64,000 bases of DNA from positions 81,078-145,077 of the forward strand of contig NZ_MPPI01000008.1 of the NCBI RefSeq assembly GCF_001895925.1, written 5' to 3'. A program made the translations under genes and the position numbers. Below, one piece after another: positions 16,506 to 26,288 of this stretch. Position 1 is the first letter of the stretch. Every line of letters starts with the position of its first letter. Origin of the DNA: Phormidesmis priestleyi ULC007 (GTDB lineage: Bacteria; Cyanobacteriota; Cyanobacteriia; Leptolyngbyales; Leptolyngbyaceae). Under the pieces are notes generated by a model. That model was given only the letters and a program-made list of their open reading frames with translations, did no database searches and was not told the DNA's origin.

Positions 16506-16625
16506 TTAAGAGCGCTGAATTTTATCTTTTTGGCTAATGAAGATCAGCCCGATCGTGGCTGGAACTAGCACAACCACAGCACCTGCCAGCAAGCTCAATA
16601 AGAAATTTGTTAAAGAAGGTGTCAT
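16506..16625 (-). CDS. psbX: Photosystem II protein PsbX
   Basis: A 39-aa single-helix protein: [20 protein letters not shown], then [19 protein letters not shown]. Length and the MTPSL.NFL..L.AGA start match PsbX, a small intrinsic subunit near cytochrome b559 that supports plastoquinone turnover. It lies on the same strand as ycf66, upstream of it, with 258 bp between. Too short for most gene finders. Confidence 0.9.
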   Translation of the reverse strand: MTPSLTNFLLSLLAGAVVVLVPATIGLIFISQKDKIQRS

Positions 16626-16817
16626 GAGTCTCAAAGTCCTCTATCTACAACAAGCGACTGTTCATAATCTTAGTGGTTTGTCACACAGTTGCATAGATCC
16701 TAGAGAAATGGAATCACGATCGTCCAGAATTCTGGCGTTAATTAACAACCTACGACCGCTAAAATGAGAATTAGCTAGGATTTGTTTACAAAGCTTCAAA
16801 CTTTTGACTAACACCTG

Positions 16818-17105
16818 ATGATTTCTTCTACCGTTGTCTCGCTGACTCTGAGCATCTTGCTCGGTTTGATGATTTTTCTGTTTATCATTCGCATCGTTTT
16901 GTCCTGGTATCCGCAGGTGGCGTTAAACAAATTTCCCTTTAGTTGGGTGGCGATTCCGACCGAACCTTTTTTGGTGGTGACGAGAAAGCTGATTGCACCT
17001 GTGGGCGGTGTCGATATTACGCCGATCGTCTGGGTAGGTTTGTTTAGCTTGGCAAGAGAGATTCTGCTGGGGCAGCAAGGGCTATTGACGATGATGCTTA
17101 ATTAA
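16818..17105 (+). CDS. YggT-family (Ycf19-like) membrane protein
   Basis: 95 aa. Two hydrophobic parts, SILLGLMIFLFIIRIVLSWY and VDITPIVWVGLFSLAREILL, with the family core IRIVLSWYPQV ... FPFSWVAIPTEPFLVVTRKL and IAPVGGVDITP. YggT proteins are linked to membrane-protein or thylakoid nucleoid organisation (Ycf19/YlmG). The start is the only in-frame ATG before the first helix. It converges with accC, 11 bp between the stops. Confidence 0.88.
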   Translation: MISSTVVSLTLSILLGLMIFLFIIRIVLSWYPQVALNKFPFSWVAIPTEPFLVVTRKLIAPVGGVDITPIVWVGLFSLAREILLGQQGLLTMMLN

Positions 17106-17116
17106 AGAAATTCTCT

Positions 17117-18469
17117 CTAATCTTTGGGCATCATCACTTTTTCAACAAAGTTAGTGTAGATTTCGCCCTTGATAAACTCTGGTGTGTCTAGAATTTTTTG
17201 GTGAAACGCGATCGTCGTTGGCAACCCTGTAATGGCACATTCGCGCAAGGCTCGTTTCATGCGGCGGATCGCTGAGGGTCGATCGCTGGCCCACACAATC
17301 AGTTTGCCAATCAGCGAGTCATAATAGGGCGGAATCTCATAGTCAGTGTAGACGTGAGAATCCATTCGCACACCGGGGCCACTCGGCGGTAAATAGCCGC
17401 TAATGCGTCCAGGACTGGGGCGGAAGTTAAAATCGGGATCTTCGGCGTTGACTCGACACTCGATCGAGTGCCCTCGCAAAACCACTTGATCTTGAGTCAA
17501 ACTGAGTTCTTCACCCTGAGCAATGCGAATCTGCTCGGCGATCAGATCAATGCCTGTGATCATCTCAGTTACGGGATGTTCAACCTGAATGCGGGTGTTC
17601 ATCTCCATAAAGTAGAAATCGCCGGACTGGTCAAGCAAAAATTCGACCGTTCCTGCGCCGACGTAATTAATCGACTTGGCGGCAAGCACGGCAGCACTCC
17701 CCATCTTTTCTCGCAGCTCTGGAGTCAGGGCAGAACTGGGCGCTTCTTCTAACAGCTTTTGGTGACGACGCTGAATCGAACACTCGCGTTCGCCGAGGTG
17801 AATCACATTGCCGTGACTGTCTGCCAAAATCTGAAACTCAATGTGGCGAGGGTTTTGAACATACTTCTCGACATAGACACCGCCATTGCCAAAAGCGGCT
17901 TCGGCTTCTCCTTGCGCTGCCATGTAGAGTTTGCCGAGATCTTCATCTGCCGTCACCAGCCGCATGCCTCGTCCGCCGCCACCCGCCGTCGCTTTAATGA
18001 TCACGGGGTAGCCCATCGATCGGGCGATCGATCGCGCTTCAGCTTCATCTTGCACCAAGCCTTTACTGCCCGGAACGGTAGGCACGCCGACTCGCTGCAT
18101 CGTTTTTTTGGCCGTCGATTTGTCGCCCATCGATCGAATTGAGTCGGGAGAAGGGCCAATAAAAACGATTTGATGATCGGCGCAGATCTCGGCAAATCGC
18201 GCATTTTCTGCCAAAAAGCCATAGCCGGGGTGAATCGCGATCGCGTTGCGGGTCAGAGCGGCGGCAATAATATTGGGAATGTTGAGATAGCTTTTGCTGC
18301 TGGCGGGTTCACCAATGCAAACGGCTTCATCGGCTAGCTGAACGTGCAGCGAGTGGCGATCGATAGTGGAGTGAACGGCAACGGTGGCGATCCCCATTTC
18401 TTCACAGGTGCGAAGAATTCGTAGAGCGATCTCCCCCCGATTGGCAATCAAAATTTTCGAGAAACGCAT
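17117..18469 (-). CDS. accC: Acetyl-CoA carboxylase, biotin carboxylase subunit
   Basis: ATP-dependent carboxylation of biotin on the carrier protein, first step of fatty-acid synthesis. 450 aa. It starts [20 protein letters not shown], then the Gly-rich ATP loop [40 protein letters not shown] and the catalytic end [16 protein letters not shown] (here [16 protein letters not shown]). The ATG at 18469 gives the standard length; the in-frame start at 18547 adds 26 unrelated residues. accB is not adjacent. Confidence 0.95.
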   Translation of the reverse strand: MRFSKILIANRGEIALRILRTCEEMGIATVAVHSTIDRHSLHVQLADEAVCIGEPASSKSYLNIPNIIAAALTRNAIAIHPGYGFLAENARFAEICADHQIVFIGPSPDSIRSMGDKSTAKKTMQRVGVPTVPGSKGLVQDEAEARSIARSMGYPVIIKATAGGGGRGMRLVTADEDLGKLYMAAQGEAEAAFGNGGVYVEKYVQNPRHIEFQILADSHGNVIHLGERECSIQRRHQKLLEEAPSSALTPELREKMGSAAVLAAKSINYVGAGTVEFLLDQSGDFYFMEMNTRIQVEHPVTEMITGIDLIAEQIRIAQGEELSLTQDQVVLRGHSIECRVNAEDPDFNFRPSPGRISGYLPPSGPGVRMDSHVYTDYEIPPYYDSLIGKLIVWASDRPSAIRRMKRALRECAITGLPTTIAFHQKILDTPEFIKGEIYTNFVEKVMMPKD

Positions 18470-18596
18470 TGGCGATGTGTTGAGTCTGTATTCAGAAAAA
18501 TAGATCCTTCTGAGGCATGCTGAAAGATACTTGCCGTCTCTCAACATACTCTATATTGAAGTCCGGCAATGTTATTGAGTGGCGTTACATTCGCAG

Positions 18597-19298
18597 CTAT
18601 TTAGGGATCTGCCTGATCACGGCAGGGGCGAGTCCTGACCAGATGGGGGTTTGAATATTTGCGCTGTCTAAGCCATCTGCCGCCCAAGTGTTGCAGGTTC
18701 GCAAGATCGAATAGTGCCCGGTGGCTTCATAAAATCCACTCGTGTCGATCGCATCTTGAATGCGAATCGGCTGTCCTTGATCGGTTTGCTGAAACGACGC
18801 TTTGATAAAGGCGACTAGTTGCAAATAATCTTTTTGGCTGACTCCCACACATTTCAGTTCAACGTTTGGTTCGTGGGGCAATTCTGCATCACCTTCGACA
18901 TACAAAGCGGTGGGGTTTCCGGGCATGAATAAGCTTCTGAGAACATTGGAAATTTTCATCTCTGACCAGCTTGGCGTATTCATATAAAAGTCACGATCGC
19001 CCCATCCAAATTTGAGATATCGATAGCGCTGTTGAGCATCTCGCCCGATCTGATCAATTGAGAGAAACTGGCTCCAATCAAAGGCTTGATTCTGCACTGG
19101 GAGAATCAAGTTAACGTGCATCGCGTCGCCTGCAACATAAACTTTAAACGGTTGATTTTGACAACTTTGTGAAGAAGTTCCCCATTTCCGAGGGGTGACG
19201 TAGCCAATTCCAAGCAAAGTTGTGGTGATCAGCATGGGTGCGACAAAATATCGCCAGGTTCGCCTAAAAAGAATAGAATGTCGTTTGGATTGATTCAT
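18597..19298 (-). CDS. DUF2459-family membrane-anchored protein
   Basis: About 233 aa. One N-terminal helix (YFVAPMLITTTLLGIGYV) then the DUF2459 domain: YVAGDAMHVNLILPV, the core FGWGDRDFYMNTPSW and the C-terminal TCNTWAADGLDSANI. The family (TIGR02117-like) has a conserved His, GWGD and Cys-Asn-x-Trp, suggesting a cysteine-hydrolase-like fold; activity is not established. Upstream in-frame starts exist at 19319 and 19346, and the choice of 19298 is tentative. Confidence 0.75.
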   Translation of the reverse strand: MNQSKRHSILFRRTWRYFVAPMLITTTLLGIGYVTPRKWGTSSQSCQNQPFKVYVAGDAMHVNLILPVQNQAFDWSQFLSIDQIGRDAQQRYRYLKFGWGDRDFYMNTPSWSEMKISNVLRSLFMPGNPTALYVEGDAELPHEPNVELKCVGVSQKDYLQLVAFIKASFQQTDQGQPIRIQDAIDTSGFYEATGHYSILRTCNTWAADGLDSANIQTPIWSGLAPAVIRQIPK

Positions 19299-19431
19299 TA
19301 CAAGTGAGTCAAATGCCATTACCCTATCCGCACGATCGCACTGCATATCCTCATTTCTAGAAAAACTTCATACTCTAAAGGTTGATCAACCAAAGTAAAA
19401 TTTAGAAACACAGCCGCAAAAGGATTGATCG

Positions 19432-20097
19432 ATGGCGAAAAAACCTGCCCCAACTGAGAAAAGAATTGTGCTACCGGGAGTCAGTTGGCAGCAGTTTGAA
19501 ACCTTGTTAGACGAGTTGGGGCAAAATCGCACGGCTCGACTCACCTACGATCGGGGCAAACTCGAAATGATGACTCCGCTTGAAGAACACGAGCGCTGTA
19601 GTCGTCTGATTGAGTCCCTAATGCTCGTCGTTGCCGATGAAATGGAGGTGCAGGTTAACTCGATCGGGTCAGTTTTGCTAAAACGCGCCGATTTAGGCTG
19701 TGTGGCTCAACCCGATTCGTCTTATTACCTGACTGAGAAAATCCGACTCCCGAATCGAGCAGAACTCGACTTGAATCAAACTCCGCCGCCTGATATCGCA
19801 CTTGAAGTGGCGATTACCAAGAGTTCTTTTAACAAGTTTGCGATTTATGCGGCGTTGGGGCTGCCCGAAGTTTGGCAATATTGGACGACGATCGGCGATA
19901 ACGTCCTTAAAGGCAACTTGCTGATCTATCAATTGCAAAACGGGCAATATGTTGAGTGTCTGACCAGTCCTACATTTCCGTTTCTGCCTGCAAAACGAGT
20001 TTTAGAGTTTTTGGATCAGAGCGATAAGATCGGGTTAGCACAGGCGCTGACCGTCTTTCGGAGTTGGATTCAGGAGCAGCGATCGCTCAATACTTGA
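19432..20097 (+). CDS. Uma2-family (DUF820) putative endonuclease
   Basis: 221 aa, a PD-(D/E)XK-like fold very abundant in cyanobacteria. Seen: SWQQFETLLDELGQNRTARL, TYDRGKLEMMTPLEEHE, DLGCVAQPDSSYYL, PPDIALEVAITKSSFNKF and YAALGLPEVWQYW. The acidic PD and E-x-A-I-T-K positions fit the nuclease core. Many copies per genome are typical; the biological role is unclear. Its stop overlaps the next start (TGATG at 20095), so the two are probably cotranscribed. Confidence 0.85.
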   Translation: MAKKPAPTEKRIVLPGVSWQQFETLLDELGQNRTARLTYDRGKLEMMTPLEEHERCSRLIESLMLVVADEMEVQVNSIGSVLLKRADLGCVAQPDSSYYLTEKIRLPNRAELDLNQTPPPDIALEVAITKSSFNKFAIYAALGLPEVWQYWTTIGDNVLKGNLLIYQLQNGQYVECLTSPTFPFLPAKRVLEFLDQSDKIGLAQALTVFRSWIQEQRSLNT

Positions 20098-20873
20098 TGG
20101 ATCTTTTTAATTTTTATGAACCGCAAGGGCAAGAAGTGCCGATCGTGGCAAATCTTCCCCACAGTGGAATGTTTGTTCCAAGCGCGATCGCTGCCCAATT
20201 TACGCCAGAGCATTTGCAAGCTTTACCCAACACAGATTGGCATCTCGATCAACTTTACGCATCGCTGCCCAGGTTTGGGATCACAGTTCTGCAAGCGACT
20301 CATAGCCGATATGTGGTCGATTTAAATCGTCAGATCAAAGAATCTGTTTTTGGTGACTTTTGGACAGCCGTTATTCCTGAGAAAACGGCATTTGGACAAC
20401 CCATTTATCAAACGACTCCCAGTGAGCCAGAAATCGCGGCACGAGTTCGAGACTTTTATCTGCCTTATCACGATCGATTAGCGGCGATTGTGCAAGAAAA
20501 GCTCGATCGCTTTGGCAAAGTTTATCTTTTAGATCTCCACAGCTTTTTAGGGCTGATCGCCGATCAAGTGTGTTTAGGGAATCGAAATGGGCAAACGTCC
20601 TCAGAGTTTTTGATCTCGATCGTCGAGCAAAGTTTTCTCCAAGCAGGCTATCAGACTGTTAGAAATAAAGTCTTTACTGGAGGCTACATCACAGGACATT
20701 ACGGTCAACTACCAGGCGTTGAAGCGCTGCAAATTGAAGTTCGATATCCCGTCTATTTAGATGAGACACAACTTGAAAAACCGCAGCCTCCTGATTGGAA
20801 TGTTCCTCAATTTGAGAGTGCGAAGAAAAAATTTGATGGGATTTTTGGCTCAATTGCTCACGCGCTCAAATAA
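20097..20873 (+). CDS. N-formylglutamate amidohydrolase family protein
   Basis: About 258 aa from the ATG overlapping the Uma2 stop. Features: VANLPHSGMFVP, DWHLDQLYA, ATHSRYVVDLNRQIKES, LDLHSFLG and YITGHYGQLPGVEALQIEVR. The conserved His and Asp/Glu residues fit a zinc amidohydrolase of the HutG/FGase family, which splits N-formyl-L-glutamate. No histidine-degradation genes are nearby, so the true substrate may differ. An in-frame start at 20064 would overlap the Uma2 gene by 34 bp. Confidence 0.8.
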   Translation: MDLFNFYEPQGQEVPIVANLPHSGMFVPSAIAAQFTPEHLQALPNTDWHLDQLYASLPRFGITVLQATHSRYVVDLNRQIKESVFGDFWTAVIPEKTAFGQPIYQTTPSEPEIAARVRDFYLPYHDRLAAIVQEKLDRFGKVYLLDLHSFLGLIADQVCLGNRNGQTSSEFLISIVEQSFLQAGYQTVRNKVFTGGYITGHYGQLPGVEALQIEVRYPVYLDETQLEKPQPPDWNVPQFESAKKKFDGIFGSIAHALK

Positions 20874-20878
20874 GCTTA

Positions 20879-21050
20879 ACGTGAATTCGATGAAGCTTTT
20901 CGCTACGGTTGTAGATCCGGGCTGCCCCCTAAATCCCCCAAAATTGGGGGACTTTGAACCTAAATTCTGGGCTTGAAGTCCCCCAGAATTGGGGGATTTA
21001 GGGGGCTGAAGCCCTGAAGAACGAAGCGAAAGAACTCATCGAACTGACGT
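20879..21050. mobile_element. CCCCCTAAATCCCCC inverted-repeat element, copy 2
   Basis: Ends ACGTGAATTCGATGAAGC and CTCATCGAACTGACGT enclose the CCCCCTAAATCCCCC/GGGGGATTTAGGGGG palindrome. TAAGCTTA stands directly on both sides (20871-20878 and 21051-21058), an 8-bp target duplication, although TAAGCTTA is itself a palindrome. Located 5 bp after the amidohydrolase stop and upstream of purL. Nearly identical internal sequence to the copy at 52391. Confidence 0.8.
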
Positions 21051-21192
21051 TAAGCTTACGCAAACCTCCGAGGTTTTGGTCAGATAAGTAGTCGAGCAAT
21101 GCAACCCGATCGTCAGAGAGATTCCTGCTGCAACCTAAAGTCAAACAAGATTACCGATAGAATGAAATCTTGTCTCGATCGTACAGGATTCT

Positions 21193-23547
21193 ATGTCAGT
21201 CATTGCCTCCGCTCCTTTTTCGGCTAAAGAGATTGCTGCTGAAGGCATCAAGCCCGAAGAGTATGAAGATATTGTGCAACGGCTAGGTCGTCACCCCAAT
21301 AAAGCCGAACTGGGAATGTTTGGCGTAATGTGGTCAGAACACTGCTGCTATAAAAACTCTCGTCCGTTGCTCAAGCAGTTTCCCACCGAAGGCGAAAGAA
21401 TTCTCGTCGGGCCGGGTGAAAATGCCGGGGTCATCGACTTAGGAGACGGATTGCAGCTTGCCTTTAAAATTGAGTCACATAATCACCCCTCAGCCGTCGA
21501 ACCCTTTCAAGGCGCTGCCACAGGCGTTGGCGGAATTCTGCGAGACATTTTTACGATGGGGGCACGTCCGATCGCGTTGCTCAACTCCCTCCGCTTTGGC
21601 TCTCTAGACGATGCCAAAACGCGCCGCATCTTCACAGGCGTGGTGGCTGGCATTTCACACTATGGCAACTGTGTCGGCGTTCCCACGGTGGGCGGCGAGG
21701 TTTATTTTGACCCCGCTTACTCTGGCAATCCCTTAGTCAATGTGATGGCACTAGGGTTGATGGAGACGACAGAAATCGTCAAATCAGGGGCAAAAGGCAT
21801 TGGCAATCCGGTTTTATATGTCGGCTCAACTACGGGACGCGATGGCATGGGCGGAGCCAGTTTTGCCAGTGCCGAGTTGAGTGATCAATCAATGGACGAT
21901 CGTCCGGCTGTGCAAGTCGGCGATCCCTTTCTAGAAAAATCTTTAATTGAAGCGTGTCTAGAAGCGTTTAAAACGGGCGCAGTGGTCGCCGCTCAAGACA
22001 TGGGCGCGGCGGGGCTAACCTGTTCAACGTCTGAGATGGCAGCAAAAGGAGGCGTGGGCATTGAGTTGGATTTAGATCTAATTCCAGCGCGAGAAACGGG
22101 CATGGTGCCCTATGAATATCTGCTCTCTGAGTCTCAAGAACGAATGCTGTTTGTGGCCCACAAAGGACGCGAACAAGAACTAATCGACATTTTTAAACGC
22201 TGGGAACTTCAGGCAGTGGTCGCGGGGACGGTGATTGAAGAATCGATCGTCAGAATTCTCTTCAAAGGTGAAATTGCCGCCGAAATTCCAGCAACGGCAC
22301 TATCCGACAACACGCCGATTTATCACCACGAGCTACTGGCAGAGCCGCCAGAGTATGCGCGTCAAGCCTGGGAATGGAGCAGCGATCGCTTACCTACCTG
22401 CAATGAAAAAGGCATCGAACTCGAAAGCGGATTTCTCACCTGGAATCAAGCGCTGTTGAAATTGCTCGATGCCCCCCCGATCGCTTCTAAACGCTGGGTC
22501 TATCGTCAATATGACCATCAAGTCCAAAACAACACCGTGCTGCTGCCGGGTGGAGGCGATGCCGCCGTAGTGCGAGTTCGTCCGCTTGCGAATGCGTCGT
22601 CTTCGGCGTTTGTGGCTGATCCGTCGTTGCTCAACAAAGGCGTTGCTGCCACGGTTGATTGCAATGCCCGCTATGTCTATCTTCACCCTTATGAAGGAGC
22701 CAAAGCCGCTGTTGCCGAAGCCGCTCGTAATTTAAGCTGCGTGGGTGCAGACCCGATCGCCGTCACCGACAATCTCAACTTTGGTAGCCCCGAAAACCCG
22801 ATCGGCTATTGGCAACTCGCCGAAGCCTGTCGGGGTCTCGCCGAAGCCTGCACCGAGTTTGCAACGCCCGTCACAGGCGGAAATGTCTCTCTTTATAATG
22901 AGACGCTAGATAGTGATGGCAAACCTGCCCCCATTTATCCAACTCCCGTTGTGGGAATGGTCGGGTTAATTCCCGATCTTAATCGCATCGCAGGTCAGGG
23001 TTGGCAAGCTGAAGGAGACGTGATTTATCTGCTCGGATTGGGGATAGATACCGTTTCTGAATCGGTAACTCTGGGCGCATCCGAATATCTGGCAACTCTG
23101 CACGGCACGATCGCCGGAAAACCTCCACAAATCGACTTTAGTTTAGAACGCAACGTGCAAACTGCGTGTCGAGACGGCATTCGTCAAGGGTGGATCAAAT
23201 CGGCTCATGACTGTGCTGAAGGCGGATTTGGAATTGCTCTTGCCGAGTCGTGTCTCAGCAGTCAGCAGGGCGCAGAAATTACCTTCGACGCGCATCCGGC
23301 TCGGTGGGATCAGTTGCTGTTTGCAGAAGGCGGCGCACGCATTATTGTCTCGGTTGGGCGAGAGCAGCAAGCTGACTGGGAAGCCTATCTGCAAAAGCAT
23401 CTTAATGAAGATTGGCAAAAAATTGGTCAAGTTGCGGGTCGATCGCTGCGAATCTCAACCAGCAACCATCTCTGGTTAATTGACGCTACGATCGCAGAGA
23501 TGCAAGCCGCCTGGCAAAACGCGATCGAGCGACGGTTAGAGAGTTGA
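21193..23547 (+). CDS. purL: Phosphoribosylformylglycinamidine synthase, large subunit
   Basis: 784 aa, the small form of PurL that works with PurQ and PurS; ATP-dependent conversion of FGAR to FGAM in purine synthesis. Seen: [20 protein letters not shown], the ATP/substrate part [29 protein letters not shown], and the second half with [10 protein letters not shown] and [11 protein letters not shown]. Cytoplasmic. purF follows 158 bp downstream on the same strand, as in many cyanobacteria and other bacteria. Confidence 0.96.
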   Translation: MSVIASAPFSAKEIAAEGIKPEEYEDIVQRLGRHPNKAELGMFGVMWSEHCCYKNSRPLLKQFPTEGERILVGPGENAGVIDLGDGLQLAFKIESHNHPSAVEPFQGAATGVGGILRDIFTMGARPIALLNSLRFGSLDDAKTRRIFTGVVAGISHYGNCVGVPTVGGEVYFDPAYSGNPLVNVMALGLMETTEIVKSGAKGIGNPVLYVGSTTGRDGMGGASFASAELSDQSMDDRPAVQVGDPFLEKSLIEACLEAFKTGAVVAAQDMGAAGLTCSTSEMAAKGGVGIELDLDLIPARETGMVPYEYLLSESQERMLFVAHKGREQELIDIFKRWELQAVVAGTVIEESIVRILFKGEIAAEIPATALSDNTPIYHHELLAEPPEYARQAWEWSSDRLPTCNEKGIELESGFLTWNQALLKLLDAPPIASKRWVYRQYDHQVQNNTVLLPGGGDAAVVRVRPLANASSSAFVADPSLLNKGVAATVDCNARYVYLHPYEGAKAAVAEAARNLSCVGADPIAVTDNLNFGSPENPIGYWQLAEACRGLAEACTEFATPVTGGNVSLYNETLDSDGKPAPIYPTPVVGMVGLIPDLNRIAGQGWQAEGDVIYLLGLGIDTVSESVTLGASEYLATLHGTIAGKPPQIDFSLERNVQTACRDGIRQGWIKSAHDCAEGGFGIALAESCLSSQQGAEITFDAHPARWDQLLFAEGGARIIVSVGREQQADWEAYLQKHLNEDWQKIGQVAGRSLRISTSNHLWLIDATIAEMQAAWQNAIERRLES

Positions 23548-23705
23548 TTCATACAACTGTAGGAATATAATCTCGCTCTTTTTGAATAGAGATCGAATCA
23601 GATCTGTGAGATTATTAAGAGGATATTAAGATAAGTTAAGCCTCCCATTCATCAAGTTGCCCCTCTCCACGTCACAAAATCCTTAGAAAGCTCTGAGCTA
23701 AACCT

Positions 23706-25211
23706 ATGATGCCTGATGACACTTTGTCCGATTCGCTTGAGCAGTTTGATGGATGGGTAGATCCACTCATGTCTGCCGACAAACCAGAAGAAGCCTGCGG
23801 AGTTTTTGGGGTTTATGCACCCGGAGAGCAAGTCGCCAATCTCGCCTATTTTGGGCTGTATGCACTCCAGCATCGTGGACAAGAGTCAGCAGGCATTGCC
23901 ACTTTTGAGGATGGCACCGTTCACCTGCATAAAGAAATGGGGTTAGTGTCTCAGGTCTTTAACGAAACAATTCTCAGTGAGCTGACTGGAAATCTGGCGA
24001 TCGGGCACACTCGCTATTCGACCACTGGGTCTAGCCGCGCTGTCAATGCTCAACCCGCCGTAGTGCCAACTCGCTTAGGCAAAATAGCGCTGGCTCACAA
24101 TGGCAACTTGGTCAACACCCAAACGCTGCGAGAAGAACTCTTAGAGCAGAATCATAATTTTCTCACCACTACCGATTCAGAAGCGATCGCTTGGGCAATC
24201 GCCGAAGCCGTCAACGCTGGAAGCCCTTGGGTAGAGGCGGCCACTCACGCCTTTAAGCGCTGTCAAGGAGCATTTAGTTTAGTGATCGGCACCCCGGATG
24301 GCATGATTGGCACTCGTGACCCTAACGGCATCCGCCCACTCGTCATTGGCACCCTTCCGCAAGAGTCGCCCGACGACGCACCTCGCTACGTTCTTGCGTC
24401 TGAAACCTGCGGCTTAGACATCATCGGAGCCGATTATTTACGCGAAGTTGCCCCTGGCGAACTGGTGTGGATCACCGATGCTGGGTTAGCGTCGAGTCGA
24501 TGGGCAGAGCAGTCACAGCGCAAACTCTGCATCTTTGAAATGATTTATTTTGCGCGTCCTGATAGCGTCGTGCATGACGAAAGTTTATATAGCTATCGGC
24601 TGCGAATTGGTCGCCAACTGGCGATAGAGTCCGCGATCGATGCCGACATTGTAATCGCCGTGCCTGATTCAGGTGTGCCTGCCGCGATCGGGTTTTCCCA
24701 AGCGTCGGGCATTCCTTATGCAGAAGGCTTGATCAAAAACCGCTATGTGGGTCGCACCTTTATTCAACCGACTCAGATCATGCGCGACGCGGGCATCAAA
24801 ATGAAGCTGAATCCGCTTAAAGACGTGCTGGCAGGAAAGCGGGTTGTGATTGTCGATGACTCGATCGTGCGAGGCACCACCAGCCGCAAAATTGTCAAAG
24901 CTCTGCGCGACGCGGGCGCGATCGAGGTTCACATGAGAATCTCATCGCCCCCGGTGACTCATCCTTGCTTTTATGGCATCGACACCGACAGCCAAGATCA
25001 TTTGATTGCCGCCACCAAACCAGTAGCAGAAATTGCCCAGCAAATTGGAGTCGATTCGCTGCAATATCTCAGCTTAGAAGGGATGTTAACCGCCACTCGT
25101 GAAGACACCAATGAGTTTTGCTCTGCCTGCTTTACGGGTGATTATCCGATCGCGGTGCCTGCACCATTGAAGCGATCCAAGTTAATGCTAGAGAAAGCGG
25201 CAACGAGCTAG
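23706..25211 (+). CDS. purF: Amidophosphoribosyltransferase
   Basis: First committed step of purine synthesis: PRPP plus glutamine to phosphoribosylamine. 501 aa with an N-terminal propeptide before the catalytic Cys of ACGVFGVYAPG, the glutaminase part LQHRGQESAGIATFEDG and GHTRYSTTGSS, and the PRPP loop VVIVDDSIVRGTTSRKIVK. The C-terminal CSACFTGDYPI contributes Cys residues of the 4Fe-4S cluster typical of the B. subtilis-type enzyme. Downstream of purL. Confidence 0.96.
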   Translation: MMPDDTLSDSLEQFDGWVDPLMSADKPEEACGVFGVYAPGEQVANLAYFGLYALQHRGQESAGIATFEDGTVHLHKEMGLVSQVFNETILSELTGNLAIGHTRYSTTGSSRAVNAQPAVVPTRLGKIALAHNGNLVNTQTLREELLEQNHNFLTTTDSEAIAWAIAEAVNAGSPWVEAATHAFKRCQGAFSLVIGTPDGMIGTRDPNGIRPLVIGTLPQESPDDAPRYVLASETCGLDIIGADYLREVAPGELVWITDAGLASSRWAEQSQRKLCIFEMIYFARPDSVVHDESLYSYRLRIGRQLAIESAIDADIVIAVPDSGVPAAIGFSQASGIPYAEGLIKNRYVGRTFIQPTQIMRDAGIKMKLNPLKDVLAGKRVVIVDDSIVRGTTSRKIVKALRDAGAIEVHMRISSPPVTHPCFYGIDTDSQDHLIAATKPVAEIAQQIGVDSLQYLSLEGMLTATREDTNEFCSACFTGDYPIAVPAPLKRSKLMLEKAATS

Positions 25212-25231
25212 GCTAACTGAAGCTTAAAGCA

Positions 25232-25399
25232 ACGTGAATTCGATGAAGCTCTTCACTGCGGTTGAAAATCCGGGTTGCCCCCTAAATCCCCCAATTCTGA
25301 GGGACTCTAAACCCAGAATTTAGGTTCAAAGTCCCAATTCTGGGGGATTTAGGGGGCTGAAGCGCTAAATAACGAAGTGAGAGAACTCAGCGAACTGAT
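25232..25399. mobile_element. CCCCCTAAATCCCCC inverted-repeat element, copy 3 (diverged)
   Basis: Left end ACGTGAATTCGATGAAGC is intact, right end CAGCGAACTGATC is decayed. Core CCCCCTAAATCCCCC and GGGGGATTTAGGGGG is present with an altered middle. It lies between convergent purF and the SRPBCC gene, and its right end nearly touches the SRPBCC stop. No target duplication is visible. Older copy. Confidence 0.7.
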
Positions 25400-25400
25400 C

Positions 25401-25856
25401 TCAACTCATCTTCTGATAGACTTCCTCGGCAACTCTTTTGAGTCGTTTGAGTTGGGCTGTCATGTCGCTCTGCGTCCACTCAGATGCAAAGGTGTTGAAC
25501 CCATACCGCACGATCGGGTTGGGAATCTCAAACTCAAAGCGATTTAACAACCGAGTGCCTTTGCCTTCAGGGGTACACTCCCAACGATCGCGCCCCTTAA
25601 AAAATCCTTGAAACTCCCACACTACTAAGCCCGGTTCGCGCTCTGCAACCACACTTCTCAGCGCGGGTTGTAAAAGCGGGACTTGGATCACAAAGCGGCT
25701 GAGGCTGCCCACCTCAGTAGACCATTTCCCGATCGGCTCACAGCGCAAAGCTGGATTGAGCCAACGGTGCATCAGACTTTGCTCGGTAAAACAGCGCTCT
25801 ACGATCGTGGCGCTTGCATTGATTTGGATAGATTGCTCAAAAATCTGGGGCGACAT
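25401..25856 (-). CDS. SRPBCC/START-like protein
   Basis: 151 aa, a helix-grip fold of the polyketide cyclase/SRPBCC superfamily: FEQSIQINASATIVERCFTE, WLNPALRCEPIGKW, GRDRWECTPEGKGTRLLNRF and the C-terminal helix SDMTAQLKRLKRVAEEVYQK. Such proteins hold hydrophobic ligands or modify them. No specific ligand can be inferred. Its 3' end abuts the repeat at 25232-25399. Confidence 0.75.
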   Translation of the reverse strand: MSPQIFEQSIQINASATIVERCFTEQSLMHRWLNPALRCEPIGKWSTEVGSLSRFVIQVPLLQPALRSVVAEREPGLVVWEFQGFFKGRDRWECTPEGKGTRLLNRFEFEIPNPIVRYGFNTFASEWTQSDMTAQLKRLKRVAEEVYQKMS

Positions 25857-26288
25857 TTTAACTTGTAATCACTGAGATTCAAGGGTTGAACCGTTTACTA
25901 CATCAAAGATATATCTCTAGACCGAGGTTTTGAAGTATGGCTAGATGGCATTCTGCCTGTCATCTACTGTTTTGATTACTCCAATCAGCGAATAAACCCT
26001 CTTTACTAATCAGCAGTCATGCAGAAAGTTATCGAGGTCTTCATGATAATTCATCAAAACTTAAAAATAGTATTTCTAAAGTCTTTTCTCTTTGGAGAGA
26101 TGCCTGTACCCTAATAATGCATCAGTATTTTAACGCTTCTCACAAGATTTTCTCGCACTCTAAGTAGGAACTCGTAAGCTGAGTTGTATAAAAACAGACT
26201 GCTTTCTAGCCTAGTTCCAAATGGCTACTCTTCTCACAGTAGCCGTTGCACGTTTTGATCGACTGAAAAAGAGATTAACTAGATAACC
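25857..26288. other. Gene-free stretch, nothing supported
   Basis: AT-rich, 432 bp, between divergent genes. I see no reading frame, hairpin or repeat worth naming. It must hold the promoters of both neighbours; GTTGTATAAAA near 26184 could be part of a promoter for the downstream channel gene. Confidence 0.4.
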
